A DNA stretch of 6,563 nt from an uncultured Muribaculaceae bacterium (GCA_947177435.1 CAMWUM010000108.1:1-6563), one strand, 5' to 3'. Positions 1 to 5,656 are shown, numbered from the stretch's first letter. Made by a program: numbers and translations. Notes: generated from the letters alone by a model not told the origin.

Positions 1-466
1 CAATTGGGCCTATCCATAGCGGGCGCTCGCCGCCGTTGCTGGCGTCGTCGGGCGCTACGAGGGGGACGGACGCAAGTGGCTCACCGCATGGGGGCATGAT
101 GATTACGCGGGTCGGGGGCACGTCGGGCCAGACGGCGATGTCGTCGGGGAATATCCAGGCGTCGACGCCGGCGAGGATGTCGCGGGGGATGCGGCGCGGG
201 GGCTCGGCGCAGGGCTCAATCTCCATTATTATCTTGAAGGGGCTTTTTGCCACCTTGCGGGCTGAGACGGCGGCCATGGCGTCGTCGAGGCGGCTGACAT
301 GCACGTGGGTGGCGGCGCACTTGTCGGCCTCGCTGGCTATTTGTAAGGCTGTGAGCGCGCTGATGGGCGAGGGATGCATTACGGCGCAAAAAAGTCCGGC
401 CTCGGCCATTGCTTCGGTCGAGGCTGGCAGTTGGGCTGAGCCCGGTAGGACGTAGAGGAGTTTCAA
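1..466 (-). CDS. Putative glycosyltransferase (GT4-like), N-terminal part, runs off the left edge
   Basis: The frame is open for 155 codons from a TTG at 464-466 to the window edge, so the C-terminal part is missing. It begins LKLLYVLPGS, like the first beta strand of a GT-B glycosyltransferase N-terminal domain. It also has HPSPISALTALQIASEA (residues 31-47), THVHVSRL (53-60), IPRDILAGVDAWIFPDD (93-109) and ends PLWIGPI, which resembles the linker into the second Rossmann domain. Such enzymes transfer sugars from activated donors to polysaccharide or lipid acceptors at the cytoplasmic face; the donor and acceptor here cannot be told. The start is uncertain. An in-frame stop lies at 503-505, no ATG occurs between it and residue 20, and TTG gives the natural N-terminus. 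A heptanucleotide repeat array ends 7 bp upstream. The family call rests on overall resemblance, not on a catalytic motif, because the donor-binding half is absent. Confidence 0.5.
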   Translation of the reverse strand, partial: MKLLYVLPGSAQLPASTEAMAEAGLFCAVMHPSPISALTALQIASEADKCAATHVHVSRLDDAMAAVSARKVAKSPFKIIMEIEPCAEPPRRIPRDILAGVDAWIFPDDIAVWPDVPPTRVIIMPPCGEPLASVPLVAPDDASNGGERPLWIGPI

Positions 467-473
467 ATTTCTA

Positions 474-504
474 ATGGAGAATTGAGAATGGAAAATGGAG
501 AATT
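474..504. repeat. Heptanucleotide repeat array, consensus ATKGARA (array 1)
   Basis: Four consecutive 7-bp units read on the plus strand as ATGGAGA, ATTGAGA, ATGGAAA, ATGGAGA, followed by ATT. The array fills most of the 56-bp gap between the GlsB-type gene and the glycosyltransferase, and stands out as AT-rich in GC-rich surroundings. The same unit builds the arrays at 5544-5653, so this is a dispersed repeat rather than a chance run. It has no coding sense. Its function is unknown. Confidence 0.85.
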
Positions 505-522
505 ACACCTCCGACAAGCCTG

Positions 523-780
523 CTAACTTCGCGGGGTGAAAAGCGATAGCAGCCAGAGGAATACACACGAACCGAGGATGGAGACGGCGAGGTTGCCGAT
601 GACGTTGAACGTGCCATGGATGCCCATGAGGCTGAAGAGGAAGCTGCCGAGAGCGCCTCCGACGATGCCCACGATGATGTTAATCCAGCAGCCAAAGCCT
701 TGGCCACGCGTGAGTTTTCCGGCGATCGCTCCTGCGACGGCGCCGAGGACAACTGAACCTATAATACCGTATCCGAACAT
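523..780 (-). CDS. GlsB/YeaQ/YmgE family stress-response membrane protein
   Basis: An 85-aa protein, almost entirely hydrophobic, with three likely membrane segments (about residues 4-21, 30-51 and 57-80). The glycine-rich pattern GAVAGAIAGKLTRGQGFG followed by NIIVGIVGGALGSFLF is characteristic of the transglycosylase-associated (YeaQ/YmgE/GlsB) family, and the length is normal for it. Members are small inner-membrane proteins linked to general and cell-envelope stress; the biochemical role is not settled, and the old name does not mean it is a transglycosylase. The ATG at 778-780 gives the usual short N-terminus. It lies 60 bp after aroQ on the same strand. I see no convincing promoter or terminator in that 60-bp gap, so it may be read with the upstream operon or from a weak promoter of its own. 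Confidence 0.85.
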   Translation of the reverse strand: MFGYGIIGSVVLGAVAGAIAGKLTRGQGFGCWINIIVGIVGGALGSFLFSLMGIHGTFNVIGNLAVSILGSCVFLWLLSLFTPRS

Positions 781-840
781 AGTTTTGACGTGTTTTTTAA
801 ATTTCTCTCATTTAAGAAACAGCGGGATACGGAAAGTTGT

Positions 841-1266
841 TCACAGGGCAAGGGCGCGGACGGCGAGGGAGTAGACTTTGGCACCGAATCCGGCGATGGA
901 GCCGGCGCAGACGGGAGCGATGAGCGACGTGCGGCGTATGGGCTCGCGTGCGGCGACATTGCTCAGGTGCACCTCCACCACTGGGAGCTCGATGGCGGCT
1001 ATGGCGTCGGCGATGGCGAGGGAGGTGTGGGTGTAGGCGCCGGCGTTGAGTACGATGCCGGCGTAGGAGTGGTCGAATCCGGCTTCGTGGAGCTTATCGA
1101 TGATGGCGCCCTCGCTGTTGCTCTGCCACCACTCTGCCACGAGGTCGGGGCCGAACTCGTCGGCCAGGTCGAGGGCGATGTCGCGCAGTGACTTATGGCC
1201 GTAGATTTCCGGTTGGCGCGTGCCGAGCAGGTTGAGGTTGGGGCCGTTGATTATCAGTACTTTCAT
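841..1266 (-). CDS. aroQ: 3-dehydroquinate dehydratase, type II
   Basis: Catalyses dehydration of 3-dehydroquinate to 3-dehydroshikimate, the third step of the cytoplasmic shikimate pathway to aromatic amino acids and chorismate. The 141-aa length is normal for the dodecameric type II enzyme. The opening block NGPNLNLLGTRQPEIYG (7-23) carries the catalytic Arg17 and Tyr22 on the flexible lid. QSNSEG (48-53) and NAGAYTHTS (74-82) line the active site with Asn74. EVHLSNVAAREPIR (98-111) carries the catalytic His100 and Arg111. GSIAGFGAKVY (122-132) is the C-terminal signature. All key residues are intact. The ATG at 1264-1266 overlaps the mrp stop as ATGA, which points to translational coupling and makes this the third gene of a nadB-mrp-aroQ unit. 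The assignment is very secure. Confidence 0.97.
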   Translation of the reverse strand: MKVLIINGPNLNLLGTRQPEIYGHKSLRDIALDLADEFGPDLVAEWWQSNSEGAIIDKLHEAGFDHSYAGIVLNAGAYTHTSLAIADAIAAIELPVVEVHLSNVAAREPIRRTSLIAPVCAGSIAGFGAKVYSLAVRALAL

Positions 1267-2360
1267 GAAATTTTAACTTTCTCGGTGGGCGGCAAGTCGG
1301 CGTTGCGGCGGTCTACGGCGTCGATCACCATGTGGGCCAGGTGGAAGAATGCCTGGGCCGAGAGGGTGTCGCCCAGGGCTATGGGCTGGCCTGCGTCGCT
1401 GTGCTCGCCGACGGAGGCAACGAGCGGAATCTGCGCCAGCAGTTCGCAGTCGAGCTCTTCGGCCAGGCGTGCGGCGCCGCCGTTGCCGAATATGTAGTAG
1501 CGCTCCTCGGGGTGCGGCTCGGGAGTGAACCATGCCATGTTCTCTACGATGCCGAGCACGGGTACGTTGACCTTGTCGCCGGTGAACATCGATATGCCGC
1601 GGCGGGCGTCGGCAAGGGCCACCTCCTGCGGGGTGCTGACAATCACCACGCCGGTGATGCCGAGCGTCTGCACCAGGGTGAGGTGTATGTCGCTGGTGCC
1701 GGGGGGCATGTCAATGAGGAAATAGTCGAGTTCGCCCCAGTCGGCGTCCTCGATGAGTTGGGTGAGGGCGCGTGAAGCCATGGCGCCGCGCCACACCATC
1801 GCGTCGTTGGGGTTAACAAGGAAACCGATGGAGAGCACCTTCACGCCGTATTTCTCGAGGGGGATGATGAGCTGGCGGCCATCGACCTCGTGCATGTACA
1901 GCTGGTCGGCCTCGGCACCGAACATCTTGGGCACGCTCGGGCCGAAAATGTCTGCGTCAAGCAGGCCCACCGAGTATCCCTCGCGGGCCAGGGCCACGGC
2001 CAGGTTGGCGGCCACGGTGCTCTTGCCCACGCCGCCCTTGCCCGACGATATGCCGATGATATTCTTGACCTTAGGCAGGGCCTTGGGCTTGGGGGCAGGC
2101 GCGGCCATGCGGCTGCGGGTGGCGATTTCGACCTCGACGTCGCTGCCGGCCTTGGCGCGGATGGCTGCCTCAGCGCTCTTGACGATCGACTTCATAAACG
2201 GGTCGGTGGGCTTGTCGAAGACGAGCGAGAACGATACCTTGCGGCCGTCGATGCGCATGTCGTCCTCGACCATGCCGAGGTCAACGATGCTCTTGCCGTT
2301 GCCGGGATAGCGCACGGTGGCCAGAGCCTCGGCGATGAGTTTGGGATATAGGGTGTCCAT
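1263..2360 (-). CDS. mrp: Mrp/ApbC-family P-loop ATPase, Fe-S cluster carrier
   Basis: A 365-aa cytoplasmic ATPase of the Mrp/NBP35 family, thought to bind and deliver Fe-S clusters to client enzymes. Residues 1-80 form the N-terminal MIP18/DUF59-like domain. The ATPase follows, with deviant Walker A GKGGVGKS (107-114), switch I LLDADIFGPSVPKMFG (133-148), Walker B-like LIDMPPGTSDIH (215-226) and VENMAWF (272-278). The CxxC pair that bridges a cluster in E. coli Mrp and NBP35 is missing: the stretch after ENMAWF reads TPEPHPEERYYIFGNGG. I recall this as common in Bacteroidetes, but it leaves the cluster-binding mode open. The ATG at 2358-2360 was chosen because it gives the normal N-terminus MDTLYPK and lies 7 bp after the nadB stop. 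An upstream in-frame ATG at 2481-2483 lies inside nadB and adds a low-complexity Ser/Ala/Thr stretch. The 3' end overlaps aroQ by 4 nt. Confidence 0.95.
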   Translation of the reverse strand: MDTLYPKLIAEALATVRYPGNGKSIVDLGMVEDDMRIDGRKVSFSLVFDKPTDPFMKSIVKSAEAAIRAKAGSDVEVEIATRSRMAAPAPKPKALPKVKNIIGISSGKGGVGKSTVAANLAVALAREGYSVGLLDADIFGPSVPKMFGAEADQLYMHEVDGRQLIIPLEKYGVKVLSIGFLVNPNDAMVWRGAMASRALTQLIEDADWGELDYFLIDMPPGTSDIHLTLVQTLGITGVVIVSTPQEVALADARRGISMFTGDKVNVPVLGIVENMAWFTPEPHPEERYYIFGNGGAARLAEELDCELLAQIPLVASVGEHSDAGQPIALGDTLSAQAFFHLAHMVIDAVDRRNADLPPTEKVKIS

Positions 2361-2367
2361 TGTTGGC

Positions 2368-3930
2368 TTAGCTGTGGGGGTAGTCAATAGAGTAGTGGAG
2401 GCCGCGGCTTTCGTGGCGCTCCTTGGCCTGGCGCATGATGAGGTAGCCGACGTTGATGATGTTGCGGAGCTCGCAGATCTCACGGGAGGCCTTCGAGCGC
2501 TTGAACAGGCGCTCGGTCTCGTGGTATAGGATGTCGAGGCGGTTCCAGGCGCGGTCGAGGCGCAGGTTGCTGCGCACGATGCCCACGTAGGTGCCCATTA
2601 TCTGGTTGACCTCGCGCATGCTCTGGGTGATGAGCACCATCTCCTCGGGGTGGGTGGTGCCCTCGTCGTTCCAGTCCGGCACGTCGGTGCGGAGGTTGAC
2701 GTGCTTGATGGCCTCGCGGGCGTGCTTGGCTGCGGCGTCGGCATACACCACGGCCTCGATCAGCGAGTTGCTGGCCAGGCGGTTGCCGCCGTGCAGGCCG
2801 GTGCACGAGCACTCGCCCAGGGCATAGAGGTGCTTGATCGACGACTCGCCGTTGGTGTCCACCTTGATGCCGCCGCAGAGGTAGTGGGCGGCCGGGGCCA
2901 CGGGTATGTAGTCCTTGGTGATGTCAATGCCCATTTCGAGGCACTTCTTGTATATGTTGGGGAAGTGGCGCTTTGTCTCCTCGGGGTCCTTGTGGGTGAC
3001 GTCGAGGTAGACGTGGTCAGAGCCGCTGAGCTTCATCTCGCTGTCGATGGCGCGGGCCACGATGTCGCGCGGGGCGAGCGATAGGCGGGGGTCGTACTTA
3101 TGCATGAACTCCTGCCCCTTGATGTCGCGCAGTACGGCGCCGTAGCCGCGCATGGCCTCGGTGATGAGGAAGGCCGGACGGTCGCCGGGGTGGTAGAGGG
3201 CAGTGGGGTGGAACTGGATGAACTCCATGTCCTTGACCGTGCCCTTGGCGCGGTACACCATGGCGATGCCGTCGCCGGTGGCCACCAGGGGGTTGGTGGT
3301 GGTGTGGTACACGGCTCCGCAGCCGCCGGTAGCCATTACGGTCACTCTCGAGAGGAAGGTCTCTACCTGGCCGGTCTGCTGGTCGAGGACGTAGGCGCCG
3401 TAGCAGTCGATGTCGGGCGTACGACGCGTCACGATCTTGCCCAGGTGATGCTGGGTGATGATTTCGATGGCGAAATGGTGCTCGTAGACGTCGATGTTGT
3501 CGTGCTCACGCACGGCTTTGATGAGGCTGTCCTGGATTTCGAAGCCGGTGTTGTCGGCGTGGTGCAGGATGCGGAACTCGGAGTGTCCGCCCTCGCGGTG
3601 CAGGTCAAACTCGCCGTCCTCCTTTTTGTCGAAGTCGACGCCCCAGCCGATGAGCTCGCGTATCTGGGCAGGAGCCTCGGTCACGACCTTGCGCACAGCC
3701 TCGGGGTCGCTCAGCCAGTCGCCGGCCACCATCGTGTCGTGGATGTGCTTGTCGAAGTCGTCGACCTCGAGGTTGGTCACCGCCGCCACTCCGCCTTGGG
3801 CGAGGGCGGTGTTTGCCTCGTCGAGGGTCGATTTGCAAATCAGGGCCACCCGTCCGGTGCCCGCCACTTTGAGGGCGAAGCTCATGCCGGCCACGCCTGC
3901 TCCTATGACAAGATAATCGTATTCTCGCAT
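2368..3930 (-). CDS. nadB: L-aspartate oxidase
   Basis: An FAD-dependent enzyme that oxidises L-aspartate to iminoaspartate, which quinolinate synthase (NadA) condenses with dihydroxyacetone phosphate in de novo NAD synthesis. At 520 aa the length is normal. The N-terminal FAD motif VIGAGVAGMSFAL lies at 8-20, followed by ANTALAQGGVAAV (39-51). Active-site blocks are REGGHSEFRILHHADNTG (112-129), ATGGCGAVY (200-208), FIQFHPTALY (237-246), TEAMRGYGAVLRD (257-269) and PRDIVARAI (287-295) with Arg288. VAPAAHYLCGGIKVD (344-358) and GECSCTGLHGGNRLASNSL (372-390) close the FAD site. A helical C-terminal domain covers about 420-520. The REGGHS and GLHGGNRLASNSL blocks favour NadB over the related succinate dehydrogenase/fumarate reductase flavoproteins. 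It is the first gene of nadB-mrp-aroQ. nadA and nadC are not in the window. The ATG at 3928-3930 gives the standard MREYDYLVIG start; no Shine-Dalgarno sequence is visible. Confidence 0.95.
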   Translation of the reverse strand: MREYDYLVIGAGVAGMSFALKVAGTGRVALICKSTLDEANTALAQGGVAAVTNLEVDDFDKHIHDTMVAGDWLSDPEAVRKVVTEAPAQIRELIGWGVDFDKKEDGEFDLHREGGHSEFRILHHADNTGFEIQDSLIKAVREHDNIDVYEHHFAIEIITQHHLGKIVTRRTPDIDCYGAYVLDQQTGQVETFLSRVTVMATGGCGAVYHTTTNPLVATGDGIAMVYRAKGTVKDMEFIQFHPTALYHPGDRPAFLITEAMRGYGAVLRDIKGQEFMHKYDPRLSLAPRDIVARAIDSEMKLSGSDHVYLDVTHKDPEETKRHFPNIYKKCLEMGIDITKDYIPVAPAAHYLCGGIKVDTNGESSIKHLYALGECSCTGLHGGNRLASNSLIEAVVYADAAAKHAREAIKHVNLRTDVPDWNDEGTTHPEEMVLITQSMREVNQIMGTYVGIVRSNLRLDRAWNRLDILYHETERLFKRSKASREICELRNIINVGYLIMRQAKERHESRGLHYSIDYPHS

Positions 3931-3946
3931 TGCAATGACAATTTGT

Positions 3947-3955
3947 GCAAAATTA
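3947..3955 (-). promoter_or_regulatory. Bacteroidetes-type -7 promoter element for nadB
   Basis: Read on the minus strand this is TAATTTTGC, an exact match to TAnnTTTGC, the -7 element of the Bacteroidetes primary sigma factor. It lies 16 bp upstream of the nadB ATG, implying a very short leader of roughly 10-15 nt. The only TTTG upstream (3968-3971) is about 12 bp from the element, closer than the usual 19-21 bp spacing, so the -33 element is weak or absent. It sits just past the terminator at 3979-4003, as expected for the start of a separate transcription unit. Confidence 0.55.
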
Positions 3956-3978
3956 CTAATTATTTTTCAAATGGGAAA

Positions 3979-4003
3979 TAAAAAAGGCAGGATTGACCTG
4001 CCT
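3979..4003 (-). terminator. Rho-independent terminator of the phage-derived gene cluster
   Basis: Read on the minus strand this is AGGCAGG, loop TCAAT, CCTGCCT, then a run of Ts (the plus strand has A at 3980-3985). The 7-bp GC-rich stem with a 5-nt loop and U tract is a textbook intrinsic terminator. The plus strand has no T tract on the other side, so it works in one direction. The stem overlaps the TAG stop (4002-4004) of the preceding gene and lies about 25 bp before the nadB -7 element, separating the two units. Confidence 0.85.
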
Positions 4004-4418
4004 AAAAGGGGGAGAGGGGACGTTCAAGGCGCAAATTTTGCGCCTTGAACGAGATTATTTGCAGTATTGCCGTGCCCGCACCTGTTGAGGCGGGGCTGAT
4101 GCCGGCCAGGGCGAGCCATCGGGCAGTGACGCGGTCGATCAGGAAGGCGCGCAGCAGGCTTTCGGCCAGGGCGGGGTCGATGGCCGAGTCGAGCGCGACT
4201 TCGACGCTCTCTGCCGGGCTCTCGATCAGGGTCAGTTGGGCAGCGTTGCCCATCTCGACGGCTGCCTCGGCCACGGCCTCGCGCCAGTATCGGACTAGGA
4301 TTTCATCGTTGGCGTCGGTGGTCGAAAGGCGTTCGTAGTCGCCGCGCTTGGCGCCGAGGTAGGCGGTCTGCTTCGCCACCTCGTCGAGGATTGATTTGCA
4401 AGTTATTGTCATATCCAT
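4002..4418 (-). CDS. Phage-type hypothetical protein, possible head-tail connector
   Basis: A 138-aa, mostly helical soluble protein with no signal peptide. Visible features are ILDEVAKQTAYLGAKRGDYER (10-30), STTDANDEILVRYWREAV (32-49) and a Leu/Ala-rich helical second half (about 82-106). This pattern recalls small proteins found near capsid genes in Bacteroidales prophages, for which a head-tail connector or completion role is plausible but unproven. The ATG at 4416-4418 overlaps the stop of the preceding gene by one base (TAATG), so the two are probably translationally coupled. The last codons are unusual: residues about 123-134 are encoded by a 31-bp palindrome (4021-4051) and the stop codon lies in the terminator stem. 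The natural C-terminus may therefore have been replaced when the module was truncated. The function is not established. Confidence 0.6.
   Translation of the reverse strand: MDMTITCKSILDEVAKQTAYLGAKRGDYERLSTTDANDEILVRYWREAVAEAAVEMGNAAQLTLIESPAESVEVALDSAIDPALAESLLRAFLIDRVTARWLALAGISPASTGAGTAILQIISFKAQNLRLERPLSPF
4021..4051. repeat. 31-bp perfect palindrome at the 3' end of the phage module
   Basis: Two 15-bp arms are exact reverse complements around a single central base; the left arm reads CGTTCAAGGCGCAAA. In RNA it would form a stem of at least 12 bp (CGTTCAAGGCGC) with a 7-nt loop. It is not followed by a T tract, so it is not a terminator alone, but it comes 17 bp before the terminator stem on the minus strand. 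It lies inside the last codons of the 4002-4418 gene. Possible roles are an RNA-protecting 3' hairpin, a protein-binding operator, or a recombination scar. Confidence 0.85.
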
Positions 4419-4828
4419 TAAAAACTAAAGAAGCTGTAAGTGAGGCCGATGCCGACGTATGGTTCGGCGCCGCGGGGAGTAATGCCCACGCCTGCGGTGA
4501 CGCCGAGGTGCCAGCGGCGTGCAGGAGGGGAGGGTGGGACGATGGCGGTGACGGGCCGGAGCAGGCGCAGGCTGTCGAGGCGGGGCTCGATGCCGCTCAC
4601 CCAAGCCTCATACGCGGTGTCGACATAATGCACTTGCGTGACAGTCAGCACCGTGTCGGCCTTGGTGACGGTGATGTGGCGGAGCACTACCGAATCGCGC
4701 GGCACGGGGCGGGTGACGCGCACGGTGTCGACCCTCAGCACACGCTCAATCCCCGGCTCCGGGGCTGCCAACCGATTGGCCGCCAGCCCCAGGATGAAGC
4801 CCAAGATAATGAAGGATAGCTGTTTCAT
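4418..4828 (-). CDS. Membrane-anchored phage lysis-region protein, spanin-like (DUF6808-like)
   Basis: A 136-aa protein. Residues 4-20 (LSFIILGFILGLAANRL) form one N-terminal membrane segment; there is no lipobox cysteine. A periplasmic part follows, rich in alternating Val/Thr/Asp (VDTVRVTRPVPRDSVV, 33-48, and ITVTKADTVLTVTQVHYVD, 52-70). After a proline-rich linker (about 98-103), two amphipathic strands, WHLGVTAGVGI (106-116) and PYVGIGLTYSFFSF (123-136), end in a terminal Phe, as outer-membrane beta strands do. I recall similar proteins beside amidases in Bacteroidales prophages. The position right after an endolysin suggests a role in the last, outer-membrane stage of lysis, which is inference. 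Its start (ATG 4826-4828) lies 83 nt inside the amidase gene but gives a clean membrane anchor. Its TAA overlaps the next ATG by one base. Confidence 0.6.
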   Translation of the reverse strand: MKQLSFIILGFILGLAANRLAAPEPGIERVLRVDTVRVTRPVPRDSVVLRHITVTKADTVLTVTQVHYVDTAYEAWVSGIEPRLDSLRLLRPVTAIVPPSPPARRWHLGVTAGVGITPRGAEPYVGIGLTYSFFSF

Positions 4829-5360
4829 GCAGTGAGATTATGGTCTCCTTGCCTTTGGTGCTGAGCATCCATTGGCAATCGGCGTGGTTGTCCATGAAGC
4901 AATTCTCGGTGAGCACGGCCGGGCAGCGCGTCAGGCGGCAGATGGCCCACGGATGCTCCCAGTAGTCGCGGTCGCATTCCTGGCGCCGCACGAACAGCCC
5001 GGCGCTTTCGGCCTCGGAGGCCAGCAGGCAGGCCAGGCGGCGAGCTTCCAGCCCGGCAGCCGGGGCCACGAAGGCGCACCATCCGCTGGCGCTCATCCAC
5101 CGGCCCATGCCGGCGGCGTTGGCGTGTATGCTGACCAGGATGGCCGGCCCGGCGACGGCGTTGGCCCGCGCGGCTCGCTGGCGCAGCGGCACGTCCTCGT
5201 CCTCGGGCACGAGCAGGCGGGCGTCGATGCCGCGCCGCTGCAGTCGGGAGCAAAGGGCGCGGGCAATCTGGCGCGTCCATTCCCACTCGCTCAGGCGGCC
5301 GTCGGGGCTGCGCTTGCCGGCGGTGTCGCGGCCGTGGCCATTGTCGATGAGCACGATCAT
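4746..5360 (-). CDS. N-acetylmuramoyl-L-alanine amidase (Amidase_3), phage endolysin
   Basis: A 204-aa zinc amidase that cleaves the bond between N-acetylmuramic acid and the peptide stem of peptidoglycan. It opens with MIVLIDNGHGRDTAGK, His9 being the first zinc ligand. Glu25 or Glu27 in LSEWEWTRQIA is the likely second ligand, His79 in VSIHANAA the third, and Glu152 in LTENCFMDN the catalytic acid. The fold is complete by about residue 187 (LHETAILHYLGL). The Gly/Pro-rich tail (190-204) is encoded where the gene overlaps the next one. There is no signal peptide and no cell-wall-binding domain, which fits an endolysin released by a holin rather than a secreted host amidase. The ATG at 5358-5360 overlaps the stop of the holin-like gene as ATGA, so translation is probably coupled. 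Confidence 0.88.
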   Translation of the reverse strand: MIVLIDNGHGRDTAGKRSPDGRLSEWEWTRQIARALCSRLQRRGIDARLLVPEDEDVPLRQRAARANAVAGPAILVSIHANAAGMGRWMSASGWCAFVAPAAGLEARRLACLLASEAESAGLFVRRQECDRDYWEHPWAICRLTRCPAVLTENCFMDNHADCQWMLSTKGKETIISLHETAILHYLGLHPGAGGQSVGSPGAGD

Positions 5361-5536
5361 TTGCGGCGGTATTTGTAGTCGATGCCGAAGAGCGCCCCGG
5401 CAAAGGTGAGCGTCTCGCCGAATGCGACCAGCACCGACGAATGGATTTCGCCCTCGGGCGGCACGGCAAAGCCGGCCACCAGCAGCGCGCTGCCCAGGGC
5501 GATGAGGGCAACGGCGCTGTAAAGTTGGTGTTTCAT
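5357..5536 (-). CDS. Small holin-like membrane protein
   Basis: A 59-aa protein. It has two hydrophobic segments, about residues 6-24 (YSAVALIALGSALLVAGFA) and 34-52, joined by a short polar turn PPEGEIH (26-32), and a basic C-terminus KYRRK. GEIHSSVLVAFGE followed by FAGALFGIDYKY resembles a small protein I associate with Bacteroidales phage lysis cassettes. Its size, two membrane segments and place directly before an amidase that lacks a signal peptide fit a holin, which permeabilises the inner membrane so that the endolysin can reach the wall. The ATG is at 5534-5536, and the TGA at 5357-5359 overlaps the amidase ATG. It is the first gene after the repeat-filled gap at 5537-5656. Holin function is inferred from context and topology. 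Confidence 0.75.
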   Translation of the reverse strand: MKHQLYSAVALIALGSALLVAGFAVPPEGEIHSSVLVAFGETLTFAGALFGIDYKYRRK

Positions 5537-5543
5537 AGTAAAA

Positions 5544-5653
5544 ATGGAAAATTGAAAATGGAGAATTTCCTGAAATTGAGAATGGAGAATTGAAAATTGA
5601 GAATGATCGGGCAGGTTAATTTTCCATTGTCCATTTTCAATTCTCCATTCAAT
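5544..5653. repeat. Heptanucleotide ATKGARA arrays in inverted orientation (arrays 2 and 3)
   Basis: Array 2 (5544-5605) reads on the plus strand as ATGGAAA, ATTGAAA, ATGGAGA, an irregular 10-mer, then ATTGAGA, ATGGAGA, ATTGAAA, ATTGAGA. Array 3 (5616-5653) holds the same units on the opposite strand. Positions 5581-5605 pair with 5625-5649 over 23 of 25 bp, the first 17 bp perfectly, around a 19-nt loop, so a long hairpin can form in DNA or RNA. The repeats fill the gap between the capsid gene and the holin-like gene, and the same unit recurs at 474-504. No promoter element is evident inside. Confidence 0.85.
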
Positions 5654-5656
5654 AAA

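Noticed and set aside
36..455. A 139-codon plus-strand frame at the left end
   Set aside because: It is antisense to the glycosyltransferase-like frame, low in complexity, and has no motif.
471..752. A 93-codon minus-strand frame overlapping the GlsB-type gene
   Set aside because: It is out of frame with the well-supported 85-aa membrane protein, Ser/Ala-rich, and its end is just the translated heptad repeat.
781..840. Promoter or terminator between aroQ and the GlsB-type gene
   Set aside because: I found no TAnnTTTG element and no GC-rich stem with a T tract in this 60-bp gap.
2361..2483. N-terminal extension of Mrp by 41 residues from an upstream ATG
   Set aside because: The extra stretch is a Ser/Ala/Thr-rich shadow of the nadB 3' end. 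The ATG at 2358-2360 gives the usual N-terminus and lies 7 bp after the nadB stop.
3100..3981. A 293-codon plus-strand open frame opposite nadB
   Set aside because: It lies antisense to the clearly conserved nadB, its translation is a low-complexity Val/Gly/Asp/His-rich string with no recognisable motif, and such long antisense frames are expected from GC-rich codon use.
4021..4051. Palindrome as a stand-alone intrinsic terminator or attachment site
   Set aside because: Neither side has a T tract directly after the stem, so it is not a terminator alone. No second copy or integrase is visible, so an attachment site cannot be supported.
5544..5653. CRISPR array
   Set aside because: The repeat unit is 7 bp and contiguous, with no unique spacers and no cas genes nearby.
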